DNA from: Rubrobacter xylanophilus DSM 9941
Lineage (GTDB): Bacteria; Actinomycetota; Rubrobacteria; Rubrobacterales; Rubrobacteraceae
Length of the DNA stretch: 64,000 nucleotides
Direction: 5' to 3'
Assembly (NCBI RefSeq): GCF_000014185.1
Contig: NC_008148.1
Location: 1,272,001 to 1,336,000 of the forward strand
Positions 24,890 to 33,264 of this stretch are shown piece by piece. The notes beneath the pieces are model-generated. The model had not been told where the DNA came from, did no database searches, and saw nothing but the letters and a program-made list of their open reading frames with translations. Every line of letters begins with the position of its first letter. Position 1 is the first letter of the stretch. Made by a program: the position numbers and the translations under genes.

Positions 24890-25564
24890 TCAGCCCCCCC
24901 GGCCGGCGCGCAGCAGGGCGGAGCGGTCCAGGTGCTGCCGCGTGCCGCCCACCACGACCGTGTCCCCCGCCTCGAGGGTGGTGTCGCCGTGCGGGATCCT
25001 CCACCGGCCGTCCCCCTTGCGGAGGGCCACCACCGTGAGGCCCTCGCGGCGGGCGAGCTCGAGCTCGCCGAGCGTCTTTCCGGACCACTCCTCGGGGACC
25101 CGGGCCTCCACCAGCGCCTCCTCCTCGCCGAGCCGCACGTAGTCCAGCACCGCCGGGGCGGACATCACCCGCGCCAGCTGCTCGCCCATCTCCCGCTCCA
25201 CCTCTATCACGCGGTCGGCCCCGATCTGGCGGAGTATCCGGGCGTGCAGCCCGCTGGCGGCCCGGGCGACCACGAACGGGACCCCTATCTCCTTGAGGAC
25301 CGCGGCGGAGAGGATGCTGGCCTCCAGGTCCTCCCCGATGGTCACCGCCGCCCCGTCGAACTGCTCCAGGTTCAGGTCGCGCAGGGTCGGGGCCTCGGTG
25401 GCGTCGGCGACCACCAGCTCGGCCCGCGGCAGCTCCCCGGAGAGCTCCTGCACCAGGTCGCGGTCCCTGTCGATGCCGAGCACGTCGTGGTCCAGGGAGA
25501 GCAGGGTCTCCACCATGGAGGCGCCCACCCTTCCGAGCCCGATGACCGCGAACTGCCGGCTCAT
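24890..25564 (-). CDS. ktrA: KtrA-like single-RCK potassium transport regulator
   Basis: A 224-residue TrkA-family protein with one RCK_N domain (FAVIGLGRVGASMVETLLSL; DATEAPTLRDLNLEQFDGA) and one RCK_C domain (SGKTLGELELARREGLTVVA). This is the KtrA architecture, which forms an octameric ring under a KtrB dimer. Its ATG overlaps the stop of the upstream TrkH gene as ATGA, so that pore protein is its likely partner. GSH- or Asp-type nucleotide specificity was not judged beyond the Asp at the end of the second strand (GIDRDRD). Confidence 0.9.
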   Translation of the reverse strand: MSRQFAVIGLGRVGASMVETLLSLDHDVLGIDRDRDLVQELSGELPRAELVVADATEAPTLRDLNLEQFDGAAVTIGEDLEASILSAAVLKEIGVPFVVARAASGLHARILRQIGADRVIEVEREMGEQLARVMSAPAVLDYVRLGEEEALVEARVPEEWSGKTLGELELARREGLTVVALRKGDGRWRIPHGDTTLEAGDTVVVGGTRQHLDRSALLRAGRGG

Positions 25565-26889
25565 CCTATGGCTATGTCCTCCTCCGGGTAGCCGTACCGC
25601 CGGGGCCGGCTGCGCTCGCTGAAGGCCAGCGCCACGGTAACGGGGCCGAGCCTCCCGGCGAACATCACCAGCTCCAGCAGTAGTTTACCGGACCACCCGA
25701 GCTCGGATGAGAGGCCGGGCGGGGGGCCGAGGGAGAGCCCCACGGTGCCGAAGGCCGAGGTGACCTCGAAGACGGCCGGGAGGAAGGGCACGCCCTCCAG
25801 GATCATGAGCGCCACGGAGGAGCCGCCGACGAGCAGCGCGGCGAGCGAGAGCAGGGCGAGGCTGCGGGAGATCACGGTCCGCCCGACGGTCCGACCGAAG
25901 GCGGAGACCTCCTCCCGGCCACGCACCTGGGCGAGCACGATGAGGAAGAGCAGGGCGAGCGTGGTGACCTTGATGCCGCCCCCCGTGGAGACGGGGCCCG
26001 TCCCCACGAACATGAGCGCCGTCTGGATCGCGAGGGTGGGGTCGCGCATCTCGGCGTAGTCCACGGTGGCATAGCCCGCCGTCCGCGGGGTGACGCCCTG
26101 CAGCAGCGACATCAGCAGCCGGGTGTGCAGCGGCCTCCCGCCGAGGGTCTGCGGGTTGTCCCACTCCAGGAGCGCCACGCTGAGCGCCCCCGCCGCGACG
26201 AGGAGCGCGCTGGTCGTGAGCACGAGGCGGGACTGGAGGGTGAGCCGCCGCATCCTGCGGTAGCGGTAGAGGTTCGCCAGCACCGGGAACCCCAGGCCCC
26301 CGGCGACGATCAGGTAGACCAGCGCGAGGTTTACGGCCCAGTCGCCCGCGAAGGGGGAGAGCCCCTCCTCGAAGACGTTGAAGCCCGCGTTGCAGAAGGC
26401 GGCTATGGCGTTGAAGGTCGCGTAGCCGAGGGCCTCCGCCGGGCCGTAGCCCAGCAGCAGAAAGCGGCCCGCCAGCACGAGGAGCCCGGAGAGCTCCACC
26501 AGCGCGGTGATGAGCGCCACCTGCCCGGCGAGCCGCAGCACGTTGCGCGGGGCCTCGGGGCTCGCGAGCTCCTCCCGGAGCAGCAGCAGCTCCCTGAACC
26601 CCAGCCGGTAGCCCACCAGGAGGGCCGCGACGGTGGTGACCGTCATGATCCCCAGGCCCCCGACCTGCACCAGCCCCGCCAGCAGCGCCTGCCCGAGCGG
26701 GGTGAGGGCCGTCGCCGGGTCCACCGACTGGAGGCTGGTGACGGTGACCGCGCTCACCGACATGAACAGCGCGTCCTCCCACGAGAGGCCGTTGTTGGCC
26801 GCCGGCAGCTTCAGGAGGCCCGTCCCCGCGGCGATGAGCGCCGCGAAGGCGAGCGCTATGGCCCTCGCCGCCGAGGGGCGGGGGAGCAC
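25561..26889 (-). CDS. TrkH/KtrB-family cation transporter with Ser-Gly-Gly-Gly filter
   Basis: A 442-residue KtrB-type pore with four P-loops. The first loop reads SAVTVTSLQSVDP: the residue normally Gly is Ser (codon AGC at 26734-26736). The others keep glycine: FCNAGFNVFEE, RTAGYATVDY and SAFGTVGLSLG. The VQVGGLGIMTVTT and STGGGIKVTTLAL segments confirm the alignment. In plant HKT transporters this Ser-Gly-Gly-Gly filter marks Na+-preferring proteins, so altered selectivity is possible. GTG at 26889 follows directly after a terminator hairpin of sucD. The stop overlaps ktrA as ATGA. Confidence 0.88.
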   Translation of the reverse strand: MLPRPSAARAIALAFAALIAAGTGLLKLPAANNGLSWEDALFMSVSAVTVTSLQSVDPATALTPLGQALLAGLVQVGGLGIMTVTTVAALLVGYRLGFRELLLLREELASPEAPRNVLRLAGQVALITALVELSGLLVLAGRFLLLGYGPAEALGYATFNAIAAFCNAGFNVFEEGLSPFAGDWAVNLALVYLIVAGGLGFPVLANLYRYRRMRRLTLQSRLVLTTSALLVAAGALSVALLEWDNPQTLGGRPLHTRLLMSLLQGVTPRTAGYATVDYAEMRDPTLAIQTALMFVGTGPVSTGGGIKVTTLALLFLIVLAQVRGREEVSAFGRTVGRTVISRSLALLSLAALLVGGSSVALMILEGVPFLPAVFEVTSAFGTVGLSLGPPPGLSSELGWSGKLLLELVMFAGRLGPVTVALAFSERSRPRRYGYPEEDIAIG

Positions 26890-26892
26890 GCG

Positions 26893-26914
26893 AAAAAGGC
26901 GGCTCTAGGGAGCC
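26893..26914 (-). terminator. Rho-independent terminator after sucD
   Basis: On the minus strand: stem GGCTC-CCTA-GAGCC (26901-26914), then GCC and five T (26893-26897). It begins right after the sucD stop and ends 4 bases before the TrkH GTG, so it separates the two operons very tightly. Confidence 0.7.
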
Positions 26915-27793
26915 CTACGGCTCGCGGCCCAGCGCCTCGGCCACCAGCCGGGCCACCTCGGAGGGGTTCTCCGCCGCCCGGATGCCCGCCCTGCGCAGCG
27001 CCTCGCTCTTGGCCTGGGCGGTGGTCTCCCCGCCGGAGACGATGGCCCCCGCGTGCCCCATCGTCTTCCCCTCCGGGGCGGTGAAGCCCGCTATGTAGGC
27101 CACCACCGGGGTCTCCATCTCGGAGCTGATGTACTCCGCGGCTCGCTGCTCGGCGTTGCCGCCTATCTCCCCGATCATCACCACGCACTCGGTCTCGGGG
27201 TCCGCCTCGAACTTCCTGAGCACCTCGATAAAGTCCGTCCCGATGATCGGGTCGCCCCCGATGCCGACCGCGGTGCTCTGGCCGAGCCCGATCTGGGTGA
27301 GCTCGTTGACGATCTGGTAGGTGAGCGTACCGCTGCGGCTGACCACCCCCACGCCGCCCGGGGAGAAGATGTCGGCGGGCATGATGGAGACGTTCGCCTT
27401 GCCGGGGGAGAAGATGCCGGGGCAGTTCGGCCCGATGAGGGTGGCCCCCCGCAGCTTGAGGTAGTCGGTGACCTTCATCATGTCGTGCACCGGGACCCCC
27501 TCGGTGATGCAGCACACCGCCTCGATGCCCGCGTCGAGCGCCTCGTAGATCGCGTCCGCGGCGAAGGGGGCCGGGACGAAGATGATGCTGGTGTTCGCCC
27601 CCGTCTCCCGCACCGCCCGGGAGACGGTGTCGAAGACCGGGACCCCCTCGAAGCTCTGCCCCCCCTTGCCCGGGGTGACCCCGGCGACCACCCGGGTGCC
27701 GCTCCCGAGCATCCTGCGGGTGTGGAAGGCCCCCTCGCGGCCCGTTATGCCCTGGACCAGCAGCCGGGTGTTCTGGTCTGCGAGTATCGCCAT
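26915..27793 (-). CDS. sucD: Succinyl-CoA ligase (ADP/GDP-forming), alpha subunit
   Basis: A 292-residue TCA-cycle enzyme subunit. The CoA-binding Rossmann domain begins [22 protein letters not shown] with [30 protein letters not shown] and [23 protein letters not shown] follow. The phosphorylated active-site His lies in [13 protein letters not shown] near residue 250. With SucC it interconverts succinyl-CoA and succinate with nucleotide triphosphate formation. It starts 3 bases after the sucC stop. A terminator follows immediately. Confidence 0.97.
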   Translation of the reverse strand: MAILADQNTRLLVQGITGREGAFHTRRMLGSGTRVVAGVTPGKGGQSFEGVPVFDTVSRAVRETGANTSIIFVPAPFAADAIYEALDAGIEAVCCITEGVPVHDMMKVTDYLKLRGATLIGPNCPGIFSPGKANVSIMPADIFSPGGVGVVSRSGTLTYQIVNELTQIGLGQSTAVGIGGDPIIGTDFIEVLRKFEADPETECVVMIGEIGGNAEQRAAEYISSEMETPVVAYIAGFTAPEGKTMGHAGAIVSGGETTAQAKSEALRRAGIRAAENPSEVARLVAEALGREP

Positions 27794-27796
27794 CTC

Positions 27797-28948
27797 CTAG
27801 TGCCCTCCGTCTCGCGCGAGCTCGACCGCCCGCCGGGCCGCGTCGAGCATGGTCTCCTCGGTGTGGACGTTCTCCGGGGCCCCCTCGGCCAGCAGCCTGA
27901 GCCCCTCCTCGGCGTTGGTGCCGTCCAGCCGGACGACGACCGGGAGGTCTATGCCGGTCTTGCGGATCGCGGCCAGCAGCCCCCGGGCCACCTCGTCCCC
28001 GCGGGTGATCCCGCCGAAGATGTTGAAGAAGACGCTCCTCACGTTCTCGTTGGAGGCGACGATCTCGAGGGCGGTCGCGATCTTCTCGGCGTCCGCGCCC
28101 CCGCCGACGTCGCAGAAGTTGGCGGGCCGCCCCCCGGCCTGGGCCACCACGTCGAGGGTGCTCATGACCAGCCCGGCGCCGTTGCCCAAAATCCCGACGT
28201 CCCCGTCGAGCTTGACGTACTGCAGCCCCACCTCCTGCGCCCGGTGCTCCTGCGGGTCGGCGGCCTCCACGTCCCGCCACCCGGCGATCTCCTGGTGGCG
28301 GTAGAGGCTGGAGTTGTCCACGGTGACCTTGGCGTCGAGCGCCACGACCTCGCCCTCCCCGGTGACGACGAGCGGGTTTATCTCCACCAGGCTGGCGTCT
28401 ATGCCCCGGAAGGCCTCGTAGAGGTTCTGCACGGCCCTGCCGAAGTCCTTCGCCGTCTCGCCCGAGAGGCCGGAGGCGAAGGTGAGCTCGCGCACCTGGT
28501 AGGGCAGCAGCCCCACCAGCGGGTCCACGTGCAGCCGGACGATGGACCCCGGGCTGCGCTCGGCGACCTCCTCGATGTCCACCCCGCCCTCGGTGGAGAA
28601 GAGGATGAGCGGGCGCCGGCTCTCCCGGTCCACCATCGCCGAGAGGTACAGCTCCCGCTCGATGTCCGCCCCGCTCTCGATCAGGAGCCGCCGCACGGTG
28701 TGGCCGCGGATGTCCATGCCGAGTATCCTCCGCGCCGCCTCCTCGGCCTCCTCGGGGCTCTCGGCCACCTTTATGCCCCCGGCCTTGCCCCTTCCGCCGG
28801 TGAGCACCTGCGCCTTCACGGCCACCGTGCCCCCGAGCCGCTCGGCCGCCCGGCGGGCCTCCTCCGGCGTGGTGGCCACCACGCCCGGGAGCGTCCGGAG
28901 GCCGAACCTGCCCAGCAGTTCCTTGCCCTGATGTTCGTAGAGGTCCAA
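27797..28948 (-). CDS. sucC: Succinyl-CoA ligase, beta subunit
   Basis: A 383-residue ATP-grasp subunit. The N-terminal [32 protein letters not shown], the central [25 protein letters not shown] and the C-terminal [14 protein letters not shown] and [12 protein letters not shown] are all canonical. TTG at 28948 has GGGAG about 9 bases upstream. A TATAAT box at 28996-29001 on this strand gives a leader of about 40 bases. It heads the sucCD operon. Confidence 0.97.
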   Translation of the reverse strand: MDLYEHQGKELLGRFGLRTLPGVVATTPEEARRAAERLGGTVAVKAQVLTGGRGKAGGIKVAESPEEAEEAARRILGMDIRGHTVRRLLIESGADIERELYLSAMVDRESRRPLILFSTEGGVDIEEVAERSPGSIVRLHVDPLVGLLPYQVRELTFASGLSGETAKDFGRAVQNLYEAFRGIDASLVEINPLVVTGEGEVVALDAKVTVDNSSLYRHQEIAGWRDVEAADPQEHRAQEVGLQYVKLDGDVGILGNGAGLVMSTLDVVAQAGGRPANFCDVGGGADAEKIATALEIVASNENVRSVFFNIFGGITRGDEVARGLLAAIRKTGIDLPVVVRLDGTNAEEGLRLLAEGAPENVHTEETMLDAARRAVELARDGGH

Positions 28949-28995
28949 AGCGCCAAACTCCCGCTCTTTTGCGTTGCTCTGCCCGTCGCCAGCGG

Positions 28996-29001
28996 ATTAT
29001 A
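28996..29001 (-). promoter_or_regulatory. -10 box (TATAAT) of sucCD
   Basis: A perfect TATAAT on the minus strand, 47 bases upstream of the sucC TTG. There is no TTGACA-like -35; the -35 position reads GGAAAC. Confidence 0.6.
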
Positions 29002-29144
29002 CAGAGCGCCGGGGGCGAGTTTCCCCGGGGGATGCGGCCTGCTACACTGCCCCCGAGGGGCGGCCCGGTCTTTGAGGGGCGCGCCGCGTGTGGGGGAGAC
29101 GGCTATCCATGCGTAGCCGCGGACGACCGAAGAGGGGGTGTGTC

Positions 29145-31490
29145 TTGAGGAGGTTGTTGATCTGGCTGCTCGCCCTGGCCTTCGCCGCGGGGCTCGCGGG
29201 CCCGGGCGCTCTGGCCACCCCGCCCGCTGGCGGCGAGGAGGACCGGGGCCCCGCGGCGCGGGGGGAGGCCGCGAGGCCCGACGACCGGCCGAGCCCGCTG
29301 AGCGAGAAGCGCCGGGCGCTCAAGCGCGAGGCCGTCGCCCGGGTGATAAAGGGCCAGGCGCGGGTGCAGCGCCGCGGGGGCGAGAAGGTGGTCAGGCTCG
29401 CGCCGGGGCAGTACGTGCAGCTCGAGCAGCAGGACTCCGACGAGATCTTCACGATCCTCGCCGAGTTCGGCGACCGGGTGGGGCCGTACGCCGGCGAGGT
29501 GGACGCCCCGCCCTCGGGGCCGCTGCACAACCAGATCCCGCGCCCCGACCGGGACTGGGACGGCGGCAGCACCGACGACAACACCACCTACTGGGTGCCG
29601 GACTTCGACCGCAAGCACTACATGGACATGTTCTTCGACGGGTTGCCCGAGCAGGGCGGGGAGTCCCTGCGGGACTACTACGAGGAGCAGTCCGGCGGGC
29701 GCTACACCGTCTCCGGCGACGTCAGCGAGTGGGTGAGGGTCCCCTACCGGGAGGCCCGCTACGGCTACGTGGAGTCCAACGCGGACATGACCGCGTTCAT
29801 CGACGACGCCGCGGACGCCTGGTACGAGGCTCGGCGGGCCGCCGGAGAGAGCGACGCGGAGATCCGGGAGTACCTCTCCCGGTTCGACCGGTGGGACCGC
29901 TACGACCACGACGGGGACGGCGACTTCGACGAGCCCGACGGCTACATAGACCACTTCCAGGCCATCCACGCCGGGGAGGGCGAGGAGGCCGGGGCGCCCG
30001 CGTGGGCGATCTGGTCGCACCGCTGGTACGTGAACTACGCCGGCATCGGCTCCGAGGGCCCCGAGAACAACCCGCTTGGGGGGATCGAGATAGGGGACAC
30101 CGGCTTCTGGATCGGGGACTACACCACCGAGCCGGAGAATGGCGGGCTTGGGGTCTTCGCCCACGAGTACGCCCACGACCTGGGCCTCCCCGACGAGTAC
30201 GACACCGCGGGCGGCGAGAACGGCACCGGCTTCTGGACCCTGATGTCGGCGGGCTCCTGGCTGGGCCACGGCGAGGACGCCATCGGCACCGCCCCGGGGC
30301 ACATGAACGCCTGGGACAAGCTCTTCCTCGGCTGGCTGGACTACGAGGTCGTGCGGCACGGCCAAGACGAGCGGGTGAGGCTCGGCGTCGCCGAGCGCAC
30401 CGGGAAGCACCTGCCGCAGGCCCTGATCGTCTCCCTGCCGGACCAGGAGATCACGACCGAGTACAACACGCCGCACTCGGGCAGCCACGAGTGGTGGGGC
30501 GGCAGCGAGGACAACCTGAACACCACGCTCGCGCGCACGCTGGACCTGAGCGGCGCCTCCTCCGCCCGGCTCGAGGCCTGGGCCTGGTACGTCATAGAGG
30601 AGGGCTACGACTACCTCTACGCCGAGGTCTCCGCCGACGGGGGCCAGAGCTGGGCGAGGCTGCCCGAGGCGAGCGGGATCGACCAGGACGACGACGTCGG
30701 CCTGGACGGCGACTCGCAGGGCTGGCGCGGCATCTCCTACGACCTCTCCGATTACGCCGGGCGAAGGGTCCTGTTCCGCTTCCGCTACCAGACCGACGGC
30801 GGCATCCACTACGCCGGGCCGTTCCTCGACGACCTCTCGCTCGTCGCCGACGGCCGGACTCTCTGGACCGACGACGTGGAGTCCGGCGAGGGGGAGTGGA
30901 CCTCCGACGGCTGGCGGCGGATGACCGGGAGCGTCACCGAGACGGCGCCGCACTACTACGTGGCAGAGAACCGGCAGTACGTCGGCTACGACGACGCTTT
31001 GCGCACCGGCCCGTACAACTTCGGCTGGGACTGCACGCGCCCGGACTGGGTGCAGCACCTGCCCTACCAGGACGGCCTGCTCGTCTGGTACGCCAACCAC
31101 GCCTACGAGGACAACAACACCAGCCAGCACCCCGGGGCGGGTCTGATCCTGCCGGTCGACGCCCGCCCGGAGCCAATCCGCTACGACGACGGCTCGCTGG
31201 CGGGCAACAGGATACAGCCCTTCGACGCCACCTTCGGGCTGGAGCCGACCGACCCGATACGCCTGCACGACGAGGTCTGCGGCGAGGGGGGCGGGCTGCT
31301 GCGGGAGCTTGGCGCCTCCGTTCCGCGCCGGGGGGCGATACGGACCTTCGACGACTCCGACCCCGGCCGCTACTGGTCCGGGGAGAACCCCCAGAACAGC
31401 GTGCGCGTCGCGGGCTCGGGCACCAGCATCACGGTGAAGTCCCGGGCGCGCGGCGGGGCAGTGATGGCGCTGGACGTCTCCTTCGAGTAG
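29145..31490 (+). CDS. Secreted M6-family (immune inhibitor A-like) metalloprotease
   Basis: A predicted secreted zinc protease of about 781 residues. A signal peptide (RRLLIWLLALAFAAGLAGPGALA) is followed by a propeptide-like region of about 100 residues. The catalytic domain has VFAHEYAHDLGLPDEYDTA, with zinc ligands His340 and His344 by my count and the downstream FWTLMSAGSW Met-turn. The C-terminal half carries a carbohydrate-binding-like beta domain (WAWYVIEEGYDYLYAEVSADG). TTG at 29145 has AGAGGGGG upstream; ATG 29109 is an alternative. A perfect 28-base palindrome follows the stop. Confidence 0.9.
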   Translation: MRRLLIWLLALAFAAGLAGPGALATPPAGGEEDRGPAARGEAARPDDRPSPLSEKRRALKREAVARVIKGQARVQRRGGEKVVRLAPGQYVQLEQQDSDEIFTILAEFGDRVGPYAGEVDAPPSGPLHNQIPRPDRDWDGGSTDDNTTYWVPDFDRKHYMDMFFDGLPEQGGESLRDYYEEQSGGRYTVSGDVSEWVRVPYREARYGYVESNADMTAFIDDAADAWYEARRAAGESDAEIREYLSRFDRWDRYDHDGDGDFDEPDGYIDHFQAIHAGEGEEAGAPAWAIWSHRWYVNYAGIGSEGPENNPLGGIEIGDTGFWIGDYTTEPENGGLGVFAHEYAHDLGLPDEYDTAGGENGTGFWTLMSAGSWLGHGEDAIGTAPGHMNAWDKLFLGWLDYEVVRHGQDERVRLGVAERTGKHLPQALIVSLPDQEITTEYNTPHSGSHEWWGGSEDNLNTTLARTLDLSGASSARLEAWAWYVIEEGYDYLYAEVSADGGQSWARLPEASGIDQDDDVGLDGDSQGWRGISYDLSDYAGRRVLFRFRYQTDGGIHYAGPFLDDLSLVADGRTLWTDDVESGEGEWTSDGWRRMTGSVTETAPHYYVAENRQYVGYDDALRTGPYNFGWDCTRPDWVQHLPYQDGLLVWYANHAYEDNNTSQHPGAGLILPVDARPEPIRYDDGSLAGNRIQPFDATFGLEPTDPIRLHDEVCGEGGGLLRELGASVPRRGAIRTFDDSDPGRYWSGENPQNSVRVAGSGTSITVKSRARGGAVMALDVSFE

Positions 31491-31497
31491 CGGGGCC

Positions 31498-31525
31498 GGG
31501 CGGAGAGGGCCGGCCCTCTCCGCCC
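31498..31525. terminator. Perfect 28-base palindrome, probable terminator
   Basis: A perfect inverted repeat (GGGCGGAGAGGGCC and its complement) begins 8 bases after the protease stop. There is no T-tract, so it is a hairpin-only terminator or a dyad recognised by a protein. It lies just ahead of the DUF554 gene promoter. Confidence 0.55.
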
Positions 31526-31536
31526 GACCCTCTCTG

Positions 31537-31542
31537 TATACT
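31537..31542 (+). promoter_or_regulatory. -10 box (TATACT) of the DUF554 gene
   Basis: TATACT is followed after 9 bases by ATG 31552. No separate ribosome binding site precedes the start beyond a GGGGG run, so the mRNA is probably leaderless or nearly so. Confidence 0.5.
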
Positions 31543-31551
31543 TCCGGGGGT

Positions 31552-32241
31552 ATGACGGGGACCGCCATCAACGTCGCCGCGGTGCTCGCGGGCGGTGGGA
31601 TCGGGGTGGTGCTGGGGGCCAGGCTCCCCGAGGGCCTGCGGCGGGCGGCGATGCAGGCTATAGGGGTCGTAACGCTGCTCGTCGGCGTCCAGAACTTCCT
31701 CGAGCACGACAACCCCCTGGTTCCGCTCGTCAGCGTGATCCTGGGGCTTTTTGCGGGCGAGCTGCTGCGGATAGAGAAGCGCCTGCAAGCCTTCGGGGAC
31801 CGCCTGGAGGGGCGCCTCTCCCGCGGGGAGAGCCCGGTGAGCCGGGCCTTCGTGACCACGAGCCTGCTGTTCTGCGTGGGGCCCCTCACGGTGATAGGCT
31901 CCCTGCAGGACGGGCTGACCGGCGACTACGGGCTCCTGGCGCTCAAGAGCGCCCTGGACTTCATCGCCGCCCTCGCCTTCGCCTCCGTGCTGGGGTGGGG
32001 GGTCCTCCTCTCCGCCGGCACGGTGCTCGTGGTGCAGGGGTCGCTCACCCTCGGGGCCGGGCTCGTGGAGGGATTCGCCACCGACGCCGCGATCTCCGCC
32101 ACCACGGCCACCGGCGGCGTCCTCATCTTCGGCCTCGGGCTCTCCCTGCTGGAGCTGCGGGAGGTGCCGGTGGCGAACATGCTCCCCGCCCTCCTGGTCG
32201 CCCCCCTGCTCGTCGTGGCGGCCCCGCTGTGGCCGCTGTGA
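31552..32241 (+). CDS. DUF554 membrane protein (YdfK/YqgA-like)
   Basis: A 229-residue membrane protein of the DUF554 family, with six or seven hydrophobic helices. Typical segments are the N-terminal TAINVAAVLAGGGIGVVLGARLPEGL, FVTTSLLFCVGPLTVIGSLQDGL and a C-terminal VANMLPALLVAPLLVVA. The function of the family is unknown; a transport or channel-like role has been suggested by its repeat structure. It stands alone, with its own -10 box and the palindrome upstream. The next gene converges on it with a 16-base gap. Confidence 0.85.
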   Translation: MTGTAINVAAVLAGGGIGVVLGARLPEGLRRAAMQAIGVVTLLVGVQNFLEHDNPLVPLVSVILGLFAGELLRIEKRLQAFGDRLEGRLSRGESPVSRAFVTTSLLFCVGPLTVIGSLQDGLTGDYGLLALKSALDFIAALAFASVLGWGVLLSAGTVLVVQGSLTLGAGLVEGFATDAAISATTATGGVLIFGLGLSLLELREVPVANMLPALLVAPLLVVAAPLWPL

Positions 32242-32257
32242 GGCTGGGGCCGCCGCC

Positions 32258-32869
32258 TCACATGTCCGCGCAGAGCACCACCACGGTGAAGCTGTCCCCC
32301 CCGGAGACCGCCGAGTCGTTTATCCTCGCCTGCCACGTGGCGGCGCTCGTCGGGAAGCTGTCCAGAACGTCCGAGTTGGCGTTCACGCTGGCCGGACCGC
32401 CCGCGAGCAGGCGGTCTCCGGGCAGGCAGGACTGGCTCAGGACCTTGCTGCCGTCGCCCAGCACGTTGCCTTGGCGCTCCTGCCCGGACCCGAGCATGTA
32501 GACGTTGCTCGCGAGAAACGCGGCCGAGTCCCTGCCGTCCAGCTGGTCCGCGTTGAGGTTGTCCACCCTCGTCCCGGAGCTGACCCGCATGGGCGGCTCT
32601 CCCGCCTGCACCCGCAGCGCCAGCGCGGTGTCGTCGGCCCCGGCGTTGTTGTTGGTCAGGCGCAGCATGGGGCCGTTGACGCCCTGGCCCCCTCCCAGGG
32701 AGGTTATCGCCGTGGCGGCGTTGCGGACGCCCAACCTCCAGGCGTCGCCGTTGGCCCCGAAGGCCGCCGAGGCCGCCCCCGCCACCAGCGCCAGCGTCAC
32801 CGCCAGCCCCGCCATCACGGCGGTGGACCTGACCGCCCGCAGCGCTCTCAGAAAGACGCTTCGTGCCAT
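32258..32869 (-). CDS. Exported protein with NADQLDG motif, function unknown
   Basis: A 203-residue protein with a long signal peptide ([25 protein letters not shown]). The mature part has [20 protein letters not shown], then [20 protein letters not shown], then ALCADM-like hydrophobic C-terminal strand ending VVVLCADM. The NADQLDG(xx)SAAF segment recurs in secreted and phage-tail-like proteins of many bacteria, where it may mark a beta-structured adhesin-like module; this is family memory and not a search result. ATG at 32869 has AAAGGAG upstream. The promoter carries the motif shared with the zinc-ribbon gene. Confidence 0.7.
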   Translation of the reverse strand: MARSVFLRALRAVRSTAVMAGLAVTLALVAGAASAAFGANGDAWRLGVRNAATAITSLGGGQGVNGPMLRLTNNNAGADDTALALRVQAGEPPMRVSSGTRVDNLNADQLDGRDSAAFLASNVYMLGSGQERQGNVLGDGSKVLSQSCLPGDRLLAGGPASVNANSDVLDSFPTSAATWQARINDSAVSGGDSFTVVVLCADM

Positions 32870-32905
32870 CCGGGGCTCCTTTGGCTCGCCATTATGGTTT
32901 CAAGC

Positions 32906-32958
32906 ATCGTAGCCTGTGCGGCGAGGCGGCGCATCGTCCGGATGAGTGATTTATCCGG
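32906..32958 (-). promoter_or_regulatory. Promoter with shared motif upstream of the exported protein gene
   Basis: On the minus strand: CCGGATAAATCACTCAT (32942-32958), 5 bases, CGATGCG (32930-32936), 18 bases, TACGAT (32906-32911). Spacing is identical to the site at 15026-15078. It lies in the divergent region that also serves the small gene at 33034. Confidence 0.6.
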
Positions 32959-32982
32959 GAGCGGATAAGCGTTCCGCGGCGC

Positions 32983-32991
32983 TGGTAATAT
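32983..32991 (+). promoter_or_regulatory. Extended -10 box (TGG-TAATAT) for the small-gene/mce/mutase cluster
   Basis: TAATAT with an upstream TG dinucleotide lies about 43 bases before the GTG at 33034. It is divergent from the exported-protein promoter, and the shared motif lies between the two. Confidence 0.5.
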
Positions 32992-33033
32992 TGCACTGGC
33001 AGAGTGTGGAGGCTCCGTGAGGAGGAAGAGAAG

Positions 33034-33255
33034 GTGGAGCAGGGCGAGAGGAGCTGGCGGGGCAGCCCGCTGGACATGCTCATATCCGACATGGACCCGA
33101 ACGGCATCCGGGAGGTGGTCATAGAGCTCGAGGGCGGGGAGACCGAGACCTTCCGGCCGCGCCGCCGCGAGGTCTTTCACGCCTACGAGCTGCACGAGAT
33201 GGCCGCCTACCTGCACGCCGTACAGGCCAGCATCAAGAAGAGCCAGAGGGACTAG
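33034..33255 (+). CDS. Small hypothetical protein, paralogue of the next gene
   Basis: I do not recognise a family. The 73-residue acidic protein contains [20 protein letters not shown], a beta-rich part, and a C-terminal helix ([18 protein letters not shown]). The same layout, R-V-V/I-V/I strand, G-x-T-x-E-F/T-F-x-P, then a helix, is seen in the next gene, so the two look like tandem duplicates. GTG at 33034 is preferred for the GAGGAGG upstream; GTG 33004 is an alternative. Both precede the methylmalonyl-CoA epimerase and mutase genes on the same strand. Confidence 0.65.
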   Translation: MEQGERSWRGSPLDMLISDMDPNGIREVVIELEGGETETFRPRRREVFHAYELHEMAAYLHAVQASIKKSQRD

Positions 33256-33264
33256 GAGGAGGGG

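Noticed and set aside
29103..31889. A 928-codon open frame on the minus strand opposite the M6 protease
   Set aside because: Low-complexity antisense product with no domains; the plus strand carries a complete signal peptide and zinc motif.
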